Source: Oreocharis arfaki (lineage: Eukaryota > Chordata > Aves > Passeriformes > Paramythiidae). From it: a stretch of 64,000 bases of DNA. The DNA is taken from NCBI GenBank assembly GCA_013398015.1, contig VZRR01012428.1:185253-249252 (forward strand). Direction: 5' to 3'. Below are positions 23,805 to 35,800 of this stretch, in pieces. The position numbers and the translations under genes are program-made. How positions within the stretch are numbered: position 1 is the first letter of the stretch; every line of letters begins with the position of its first letter. Below the pieces are notes generated by a model that did not search any database, was not told the DNA's origin, and saw nothing but the letters and a program-made list of their open reading frames with translations.

Positions 23805-26800
23805 CTGAAAAGAAAAGAAGTTTGGTTGTATAAAAAGAAAAATATTGTAGTAATTGGCATTAACTTTCAAAACAAAGATTTTTAGAAGACTTTTTAGGAA
23901 TATATGAAGATGATTACAGATTATAAATAGAGAAGCAGGTATTTCCTTTGCCTACACAGTCTTTACTAAAGAAAATTTGTACAAGAATCTTTGTGTGCTT
24001 TTCCTTTTTTGACAACCGCCAGAAATTAGCAAGTGCTGCAGATAAAGCTGGGCCTACTACTAGCCTGTATCATAGTAAAACATCCACATAATAAGAGTGC
24101 TTGATCAATGACATCTACTATCTGATCTACATGTTTAGTATTTAAAAAGGCCTTTTAACAATTCAGTGTTAAGTCTCTGCCCTTACAGATGAGTGATGAA
24201 AAACAGTTCTCAATGCGAAGTGTGCGTCTTCATACACTCACATTCCAGACTGCTGAAAAACTCTTTACAGACAAATTTCCAATTTTTCATATTGGTTCAG
24301 ATTTACATGAAAAAAGGTATAATGAACTCTAAAAAGGTACTGTATGAATGTGTTAAGAATTCCACCTTGCAAGAATCCGAACACTTTTTTCTCACTTAAA
24401 AGACTTAAATATCATTTAGCAAAATTATATCTAAAGCAAACAAAAGGAAAACACCGAAAAGAAACGCACTCAAGATCCAGTGAGATTCATTAATATCTAA
24501 CTTGCCTTACAAGCCTCTAAGGTTGGGTGGTTTCTTTTTTTTTTTCTTAAGTGCTTTCACTTCCAGTGTGGCACATTTGCCCTCCCAATAACACAGTCAC
24601 TATGCAATACTTCACATCATTTATCATAAAATGTTTTCCCGTGTTACAAATATTAAAAATTTATACAAGGTACATTTGATACATGGGGAAAACTGCATTA
24701 AAATGACTGCTCTTAACTGCTGCTTTATTAAAAATAAATCAATCAAGTTAACACTGATTGATGCAGTAGCAAAGCACAAAGTAGCAAGGACCCAGGGCAT
24801 AACAGCTCTGAACTTTGCATCACCCCTGCCCCAAGTAACCCCCAGTTGGTGCTGATCGGCAGTTTGACATGTTTCTATTTTCTGCAACATGGGCAGTGTT
24901 TTAAAGCCAACAAGAACACCGAAAAATGACAGAAGAGGCTCACCATCCTTTTGTAGTTTCCAGATTACTTTTGCTAAAGTAACAACCACACAACCTGTAA
25001 AAAAGCTACAAAGTTTTGTAATAATCCCCCCTCAACAACAGATAAAATAAAATTGGTGTACTTACTAAACAATCTAAAAACTTCTCTGAAGCTGTTTAGG
25101 AAGTCCATGTGGCATCTACAGTTTTTGCCAAACTGTTTTGCTATCTTTATTCAGTACTGCTCATACAGTTCAAAATGTCCAGTAAGAAATACCATTATTA
25201 CTATTGCAACAATCTCCATTTTCAACCAACACATTCACTACACAAACTTTACCAATTCAAGTGCACATAAAATGCTTTATGATAGCGATACTTGAATCAG
25301 CAGAGCACTGGGAGAAGCTTAAAAATGCTAGTAAGACAGATGTGCCCTCTAAAAGTTGTTACAATATTAAAAACAAAAAATTAAGTGAATGGCACAGAAT
25401 TCTTACTGTTTTCCAAAGAACCTTACACTGCTAACACCAGTGGCTAAGTAGTGACAAGGTTGCAACTTCTCACTTGTACCAAATATTAACATCTGAAGTA
25501 ACATTTCAGACATCCTCAACCTCTACCTGGATATCTTTGAGCAGCAGCTATTTAAAGCATTTGTTTCCTTGTTAGAAAGGATTATTCTGTGATGTGCAAA
25601 GCACAAAGGAATAAACTGAACCCCTTACTTTGAAGGCACAATTCAGAAGAGCAAATCCAGCTTCAGTCAGTTTGTATGGCAAGCCATACATGTTTAGCTA
25701 CAATGCACATTCAGTAAGATCAAAGACCATCTAAAACACAAAAACTGTGACAGTAACAAGTAGTTTTCCATACAATGGATTTATATTTAAAATTATACAT
25801 TTATTTTTAACATCTGGACTCATTTCAGTTTCAGTGCTTTCATCACAGATTTACATACACACACATGTATGGCAGCATTGCTTTTAAAAACAGTACCTGA
25901 GGAGCTTGCAGAGAAGTTGTCTGAAGAGTTTCTGTTTGAGAATTAACATTCACTTCTGTCTCAATTTGCTCCTGAAAACACAAAAGCATCACCACAAGTT
26001 ATACCCACTTCCAATGAGCTACTTACATACAACTCCTAGAACTCCAGAATGCTTTATACTGTGCAAAAGAAAAGAGCAAAAGAAAAAAGCAAGCATCAGT
26101 ACTTGCTGCACTGACACCCTTCCTTTTATATTGGAATAAAATCACCACACTGGAGAATGGAGGAATCACCACACTGGAGAATGCTTCAATTAGGGGTTTG
26201 ACATCAACACAAGCTATATCACTTCTCAGTTGCCACTTATTTAACCAATTAACACCTTTTATACAGAATCCTATAGCAAAACATTACATATCATTCAACA
26301 CACTAAAGACAAAAATGGTATTATCAAGGAAGATCATGCAAAAAGCTACAGCATTTGTTTAAAAATTTAACTGCTTTTCCACAGCTTTTGCCATTCTGCC
26401 AGGAATGTTTTCCTGCTGCTTTAATGGGTTGAATCAGCTTTCTAAATAAACAGATGAATGTCAGAGACCAAATTTCAGGTACAAAAGTGGGACTACAGGA
26501 CTAAAGCAGGACGATAGCACATTCTCATTTTAATAAAAACGGTCTGCTAGTTCAAATTGTACCATTTAGTAACCATACTCTAAAAAAAGCCACGCATTTC
26601 AATGGAAGAAAACCTATGTTTATGGTAATTTAAGAAATTTAATTCCACCATTTCCTTCCATAAATATTAAGGACAAAGACTTAGAAGAGACTGCCAATAA
26701 AAACTAACAGGATTAGCTATGTCTTTTATAATAATCTGTATCCAGTGGATCTATTTTTGAAGTGAGGATTAAGTGCTTACATGTATTTGTGCCCTCACCT

Positions 26801-29800
26801 ATCTTAAGTTCAGAGACATTTCAAGGCGACTGCCTAACAAGATACAATTCCTCACTTAAGGGCATTGAAGCTATAAACCAAAGACCTTACATTTAATCAT
26901 AACTGTAATTTCCAGAGTATTCCAGAGAATGCACCCCATAAAAACTGCAAAATCCCAAGTGGAGAGCTGCTATCGTACAGCTAAAAAGATTCTGTCACCC
27001 TTTCTGTTCACCACTAAGCACAAAAACTGTCTGCTAAATCACAAGACACTGGAGGGGCGCATTGAATCTCCAAAGTCCTCAAAGTGTATGCCGTAACTTC
27101 ACACAATAATTTCACTGCCAGAGAAGATTTACTTACCATCACTTGAAATTTTTTTATCTAAAAAGTGAACAAGGTGGCTGGCTTTAGGATTCTCAGCCCA
27201 ACACGCAAACTCGCAGTAGAATACATAGGACAATTGTTCTTTCACTAATTAACATACATAAGGTTTGCGATGCAGGCAAAACACAGAATATTAACACATC
27301 CCTGATCTAATTTAACAACCTGAAATATAAATATCATGACTAATTTTTTCGCCATGCATAATACCACGTGAATGACCAGCAGAGAACTGACAGTCCTATG
27401 TGACTATGGATTCAGGCTCAACTTAGCGTGGCAGCAAGCAAAGGACTGCAATTCATCAATACTGACATAAACAGTAAAAAAAGTAACATATCCTTTGGAT
27501 ATCTTTACTCGAGAGTCTATATCTAGACACATTCTTAGTCATTCCTGGAGAGAAACACAGTAATTTTCACAAGGAAGAGTCCCAAGTAATATATGCAAAA
27601 TTATATAGTTTAGGCATAGATACCTTAGTTTCCATTTTTTCATGTTCATTCAAATCTATACAGCTAGTATCTTCACTTATTTCATCCTGCTGAAAAGCAA
27701 ACACAGAAATTATCACAAACTCTAAGAACATATTTTAAAAAAATCAACAAGAAAATAAGGTGAAAGTGTTTATAAGGACAGAATTAGTTGTAAGACCTAG
27801 CATAACACAGTCTTACCAAAATAATTACTTTTAAGACATGAATTTAGATTCTAAGCATTTGTGCTAATGCAGTACATGTGTCACATGATGAGTATCAACG
27901 AAATTAAAAACACCTTGGCAAGCTGAAAACATCAAGCAGCAATGCAATCAGATTAGAAAATATCTGAAACTTGGAATATGAGAATTTGCACTCTGGGTGA
28001 AATGAATATTCAAAGTTTTGAACATTGCTATGGTATGATCTCAAAATCTCAAATACCTCTTCAATTTTAATTTTCTTAGGAGACTCTTCTTTATGGGGAG
28101 AAGATGTCCTTTTCACTGCTGCGACAGGGCTAGGCATTTTTGTTGCAACATTTCCTGAACTTCTTGGTGATGGATTTAATAGATACGCTGAGGGAACAAT
28201 TCTAGAGATGGTAGGCTTTGGTGGTGGAGAAATGGCTGGTTGTGTGGCAGTTTGAGGAATGCTTTCATTTGAAGTACCTATGGACAAATAATTTAAAGAT
28301 CTTCAACAAGAGGAGTTGACACAATCATTTTAGTTCAGTCACTGGTATTTTTGGTCTCTAATCAAAACCCCTGACATCAAGAAGGCATCAAGGAAGTGGT
28401 ACAGTTAATGGTCTAAGCATCATGTTGGAACACCAGGTGTGCATACACTGCAGAGTTTAGTTTCAAGCTCATTCCTGAGCTTGAGTACTTTCTCAGAAAG
28501 TTCACTGATGACACCAGGCTGTGTGGTGCAGCTGACACACTGGAGGGATGGGATGCCATCCAGAGGAACCTGGACAGGCTGGACAGGCGGGTCAATGCAA
28601 ACCTCATGAAGTTCAACAAAGCCAGTGGAAGGTTCTATGCCTGGGTTGAGGCAATCCCAGGCACACCCACAGGCTGGGCAGAGAAGTGACAGAGCAGCTC
28701 TGAGGAGAAAGACTTGGGGGGGTTGGTGGATGAGAACCTTGACATGACTTGGCCATGTGCCCCCACCACCCACAAAGGCAAAGGTGTCCTGGGCTGCACC
28801 AAAAGCACCGTGGGCAGCAGGGGAGGGGGTGATTCTGTCTCTCTGCCCTGCTCAGGNGAAGGGGGCCTACATGGAAGCCAAAGAGGGGTTCTTTGTCAGG
28901 AACTGTAGCGATAGGACAAAGAGTAATGGGTACAAACTAAAAGAGGGGATGTTTACATTAGATATTAGGAAGACATTCTTTACTGAGAGGGTGGCCAGAC
29001 ACTGGAACAGGTTGTCCAGGGAAGTTCTGGATGCCCCAACCCTGACAGTGGTCAAAGCCAGGTCAGCTAACGCCTTGAACAAACAGGTCTAGTGGGAAGT
29101 GTCCCTGCCCATGACAGGAGCGGTTGGGATTAGATGACCTTTTAGGTCCATTCCCAACCCTTAGCATTCTATGATCCTGAGAAAGAATTCCTGTACCAGC
29201 CACAGGGTAGCCATGGCAATGACATTCTGCTTAGCCTAATTTAACCCTGCTTAAGGCAGGCTATATGAGCCCAGGCAGAGCTCTCTACTAATACAGCTGT
29301 ATTATTTGTGGTACCTGAAGTTCTACTGCTTCTGTACTTAGCCATAGATATGCATTGCCAAGACTGCCTTAAATCAAATCCAAGAGCAATCTGATACTCC
29401 CTTTTTCACTCAAAAATGAAGTTTATCACTTCTCAGGCTTAGATTACACGATGACAAATATTAAGTCATCACAGAGCATCAAATAAAGAACGGATATCAT
29501 ATACATCCTTTTAAAAAAGGCTCCATATGACAAAGCTCTATCTCATCAATTGCCTACCTCAAACCAATAAGCGCACATAGGGAGATGCTCCAGGATGAGA
29601 AAAAATACATTGAGGAAATTTTTCATTAACAACTATCAGGTGATAAACATTTTGATTAACCAAAATATAAGAATGAACAACTTCTGATATGCTTCCAAAT
29701 CCAAAAACCAGTCACGCCATTTAAGCTCCATTTAGTGCTCATGGACAAACTTACTCACATTGATGCACCTGTGACACGATAAAAATCAGAGAGAAGTAAG

Positions 29801-32800
29801 ACTAAACCATGCCACACATCAAGAGTGAAATGAGAGATTTAATTTTGAAAGGCTAACAAGTCACTCTTGTGACTCCCCTTTTCCACACACTCCCCTTTTC
29901 CATCTATTTCTGACTTGCTCCTTGTACACAGCTAAAGCTCTGTCAAAAAAGAAGAGTAGCTGACTAAGAGAACATTTTCACCAGATGCTTTTATTCTTTG
30001 ACTAAAAAGTCAAATTTTAAAATTATTTTTAAGTAAAGTGTACTTTTTCTTGCAGGAAAATGGAGGATAAAGTCAGCACACACGGTGGGACATATCTGAA
30101 CAGACGTCAGTAAGGAACGTGTTTCTGCTTACACATGAGTCTTTTTCATTCCTAAAATCAATTTCACGAAGCACAAGGAGCGGGAACACGGGAGCACAGA
30201 CTACATACAGACAGTACAGAACCACCTTGAGTTTAACTACATAATGAATTAAAAACAAATATAAAAATTGTTCTTCCAGCTTTAGATAGTTTTTTCCTCA
30301 TTTAGCCAACCAAACTATAGACCTACATTAGGTCATTGGAACACTGCTGCTATTGTGAATGGCAAATATAAATCCCTGAAAGAAATAAACATCACAACAC
30401 AAATATTCCTCTATACTTTTCTGAATCCTAAAGAAAATATTGAACTATGTGTATCAAGGAGAACACATTACAGCATGTGTTAAGTAAAGACTAGAAGACT
30501 CAAACTGGAAGAAAAACTGCCTTATAAACATTACCAAAAATTCAACAGAAACAATATGCTATGCCATTTTCCTTACCCCCTGAGCTTTCACTGGAATTTA
30601 TTTGTGGCACAGTGACTTCAGAAGCCTGTGTGTTGGTCACAGATGCTGCTGTTACAGCTGGCGCAGGACTGCTTCTGCTAAAAAGAGAAAAATTATGAAA
30701 TGCTGAAGACATTAATAAAGCTATGGTGCTACATGATCCATCTTTCATGACATCGTATGTGTGACCAGTAACCACAACTGGTATTTTACCAACATTACAG
30801 AGAGAACCTATGTCAGTAAAAATGTAAAAATGAGCACTGGCAATCTACTATCAAACTCAAGCAATGGAAGCTATTTCAAATATTTAATTTAAATCACTCA
30901 ATGACAATTTTTGAGACCAGGAAAAGATCTCATTTTATTTTTATCACATTTGTATTTAAAAGACAGGCAAAATTAAGGCAGTGCCCACCCAAATAATGTG
31001 TAGGGAAAAATACAGCAACTATTTACTGAAGGATGAAACAAAACCAGTGTAGAAGGACAGAACAAAGTGTTTGTTTTTAATTTACACACACTGTTACAAT
31101 GATGATTTCAGTCTAAAATCATCCCAAGCAAAGGTTTGGGGCTTCAAGTGGCCAACCACAAAAATGATTCTTTCATTTTCAAGAAATTGGGAAGCAGTGT
31201 GCATCTAAAATCAGCCAACAGCAATTTCCACTTCACCTGTGACATCCTAAGTATCACAGGCTTATTTCATTAGCACAGATACTGGTATCCACTACTGTTA
31301 CTCATTTACCAAGGAAGACTAACTAAAAGAACACTTGTCAAAAGGACCGAGTCAAGTGTTTCATCCCACACAACATCCTATAATACATGTGCAATACTGC
31401 TGAACTGTAGGAGATTGATAAATTCTATATGTATCAAAGAGATGAACATGAGACTCTTGAAAGAAAAGAGTAAACTCATTCATTGGGGCAAACTGGAAAT
31501 AAGGTAGGAAAAGACTTAATACAGAAAGTTAGTATTAAGAAAACTTTAATATGTACACTTTGAAACTACAAGGGGAAATTATGTTCCTATGCTTAATTTG
31601 CATAGGTATCATCAGTAACAGCAGTAGCACTACTGATTTCGCAGACAGAAAATCTAAACCTTGCTACTGTCTCACACTTGGATCCAAAACTCACAAAACT
31701 ACTTGTTCACCCCTACAACTACTTGTTCACTACCTCTCATAGCCTCCTACTGCAGAGCCCAAGTTTTTGTATCATCCTGTTTGTCTATGCATTTTTACCC
31801 AACTTTAGAATTCCTCATCTCAAATCCAATGCCATGCTCCCTATTCCCCAAATGTCGCTCTAGTGCTCAAATTGGAAATAAGAGTGTCTACAATCTCCAT
31901 CCAATTTGGAACATTCCCACCTTGGTAGCAGTGGTATCTCATGGGTACAGTATTTGCCATGTGTTTAACACAAGTAATGCAGGAAGAGAGAGCAGCAACA
32001 AGACTGAAAGTCTTCATTACCCCTGAGAACTTCCGGAACTGTTCAACGGACTCGTCTTCATAGCACTGGTAGGCGAAGGCACAGACGTGCTGTTATCACT
32101 GTCCATAGACAAGTCTAGGCTGCTGTCATTCAGAGCTGTCAACCTGATCCCTTCCGTTGAGTGCTGCAAGCCACAAGGCAAAAGAAAACTCTGTTAGTCT
32201 AATTAAAGGTTTAAAAACAAACAGAAATTACAGTTATTTCAAAATGCAAACTTTAATGGACAATTTTCAAATCCTTTTACATATAAATAATCCACTATCC
32301 TCTCACTACAAGCATTTATATTTTCATGTTCACAACTCTGGTACAGATTTGTCTGAACCAATCATGTTCAAAAACAAACTGCTACTGTATTTAATGATTA
32401 TATTTTCAGCTTTATTTCAAATTTCTTTGGTTTCATGGACTTATAAATACTTCACTAACTTCAAAGCAACTGATGTACATCAAAACAAACTGATGTACAT
32501 AAAAAGAATGTAAAGAGGATTTGAACTTAGTACGTGGAGAAGAAAAACCCTTTTCTGACATAGTACTACTACTTAAAGAGATGTATTACTTAATATTTAC
32601 ATTGTTCTCTGAAACACATCTACACTTGGAGTCAATAAAGATTTCCTAGTCCTTAAAAACAGCATTCAATATAAAACAGCCATAGAAATAAAGCATGTTA
32701 TTCAGCTACACTTAAAACAGCATATGGAACAGTGATTCAGCTTTTAAAAAACCCAAGCAAACCTGTAGTGCTCTCAGATTAAGGTAATACAAAGCAGCAA

Positions 32801-35800
32801 GGATTTTGAAATAGACTGAATTGTTCAATTCAAAGTTCCACCCTTTCTTCCTGACTCCACTAAAATTAAACAATAATCCAATGCAGCATCTTAATTAAAA
32901 TCTAATGCTACCATTTTCATATATGGCCACAAAAGTAAACTATTCAGCCAGACAAGAAGATACTATCCACATTGTTGATGTTCTGAAAAATCTAGTATTA
33001 CATTTAGTGCTCCTAATAATACTGCTCCACTCAAATGAGATCATATTGCAGGTAAAATTAAGATCGCAAAATTGTGATTTTAATTCTTTGATTAGTAAAC
33101 CTAAAAATCTGAGTAAACCTAAATTAGAAAACCTAAAAATCAAAAATTTGAGAGCAATGACATTTTCATTGCTCTCAAATATTAGTGAAGTTTACCTTTT
33201 TCTTTTTCTGAAGCACATGATTAGGTAGCAGTTGGTGAAGTTGCTTACGTTTCACATGCCTTGCAGCAATCTTCATATCCATCTCAAACATCTTGCTGTT
33301 TATTGCTTGCCTATAAACTACACAATGAGAATAACATTAAGACATACTGAAGCATTTTGCAAAGTCCACTTACTTGCCCAGGCAGAAACAATCTGTGTTT
33401 CAGAGCGCTCATTGCCCTCAAGAACAAGAATAATGTTTCCTTGTTCTAGAGGAAGAAGGGGAATTGCCTACCAGGCCAGCACTGATAGTACAACCACAAA
33501 CATTGGTTTGGAAACAGGTGACCTGTTTTTCAAGAAAAATGTACTGCAAGCACACAGTTTTTAAAAAGTTTATTTTTAACAAGTTTTAACTGTAAGAGCT
33601 CTGAAGCAACATGTTCATTTCTTCTCAAAGAGACTAAAGATAGAAGTAAAATTTTCTCGTAAGAATTACATATTTACATAAAATTATTTGCTTCACAGAT
33701 AATTTTATTTATGCAGCTCCTGCAACAAATGGGTTTTAAATCAGGAGTTAAGTGCTCATGTGCCACTTAATGTATTAAAATTACTGTGGCAACTCATACA
33801 CCACTAAGCTTTTATATAAAAGTTATTTATGTTTGGGTTTTCTCTGTTTCGTTGGGCTTTTTTCTTGCTTTGGTATGTTTTTGGGGTTTTTTTAAAATTT
33901 TGTACTGTTGTTTCGGTGGGTTTGTTTGGTTGGTTTTTGTTTCTTTTAGTTGTGGCTACTACAACGGGTTATTCCTCTTCACCTCGGAACATCTGCTTCT
34001 GGTAAGTCAACATGGTAAGCGCTAGTACAAGAACTGCACTGGAACCCAGGATCCTGGGTCCAAGTAAAGCCAGGTAAAAATGAAAAGCTTGTTAATTCAC
34101 ACTGACTGTCTCCACAACGTTAAACAAAAGGTGGGGCAGACGTATGAATAAAAAAATGGTTCTATGTATCTTAAATACAAAATCTCAAGCGGTATCTCCC
34201 TTATTCACTGTCTACTCTACAAACATTAAGGAATCTCACTGAATAGGCTGTGAACATGTAAGCAAAAAGGTGTTAAGAGACAGGCACACGAAGAGTTCAA
34301 TGAATATTGAGTATTGAAGAGAGTACTGCACTACTTCTTAGTATTGAAGAAGCTCATAAAGCCTCTTTGTAGAAAATTATACAGGTGACAGCTAAAGTAG
34401 AAGCATGCTCAATGAAACCAGACATGGTTAAAGCATTCCATATTTGTGACTTTAGGTCTTAACAAAGTTTCCACCCAAGGAAAACCTAGATCACTCTTCA
34501 TGTCTCTCTTCCTCCCCTCGCTCCCGCTAAAAAGCAAGCTATTCTTTAATTTCATCCTGGAAAATGCTTAGCTACTTCTGATAAAATCTTAGGGTCTATT
34601 CCAAAAGACAGGGCAAAGAAGTCTTTAGGATGGATTAAAAACAATGAAGACAGACCCACATTAATTTCATATTACCAAAAACCCACAACACACAAACATA
34701 AATTGTTTATTAGGCTCTTAGTTCTGGAAGCACATTCACAAATAGAAAACTCTGCATCACAGTTTATAAGTATCTTGATGAAATGCTACTCCACTTTTAA
34801 GTGCATATATTTAGATGAACTTCGGGAATATAGTGCAAATAAATCACATTCAAAATCCTAAGTGCAAATTTTAGTCTTTTCATACCAAAATCTGACACGT
34901 ATGCTACTGAAATACCTGTATATAAACAATAAAAGACCCGAGAAACTGCAACTTCTGAATCCCTCCACTCCTTCAAAGCAGCAGCCAAGGTACTGCCTTT
35001 CCTAAATTCTCAAAAATTAGAATGATGTTCCTATAGTTGCTATAGTTTCTCCTTCTCCACTAATAATTACAAAAAATACTTCACCTCTCAAGAAAGAGAT
35101 GCCCTTCTGCAGCTATACAGGACAAGAAAGAACTTCGAAACCTTGGCATGATTTATGAATACACCTATATATTTATTGCACTCAAAGGTGTGAGTTAGAG
35201 GGGTGTCAAGGTGTCCAATTCCCTTGCTTCCTCAGACTTACTGAGTCTTAGAAATTCAGAGACTGGGGCTCCATTAGGTAACACTTGAACCTATTCCTTC
35301 CACTCTGTAAATACAGAATACTTGAGCCTGAAATGATGTTTGTTTAAAAAAAATGCAAATGTATTAGATAAATCTGTCAAAGCTACTGTTCTTGACACTC
35401 TGGAGTCACACTCCTCAGCTGTTACCAATTCTTTGCTTACAAAATTTCTTATGTGTGTACTAAGCTATTTTTGTGAATCAAAAAGTAAACATCAGAAAGT
35501 CAAAAAGCTCTCTTACACTGAGCGTTGGACATGAAAGTAAAAGTTACTGAATCAATTATGTAGTATGAAACACCATGGAATAAAAGACATTTTGTTAATC
35601 CACTGATAAATTTAGCTTTACCAAGTAACAAAAATATTTAAACTATACTGTAAATTTTTGAGGTTAAGCTTGCTAGTTCACATATGATAACTAATTCATC
35701 TGTTTAATAAAGATTACAAAATAATATACCACACTTTTAGTGAGATCTGCAAGATGTGTGTGTAATTTCTATCACTTTTAACGAGAACAAACTGAAAGTG

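Noticed and set aside
28757..29092. 111-codon plus-strand frame
   Set aside because: Part is the end of the CR1 ORF2 product, with an N and a deletion upstream; a remnant, not a host gene.
33786..34025. Hydrophobic 79-codon plus-strand frame resembling a membrane protein
   Set aside because: Translation of a T/G-rich low-complexity tract, which gives Phe/Leu/Val/Trp/Gly automatically.
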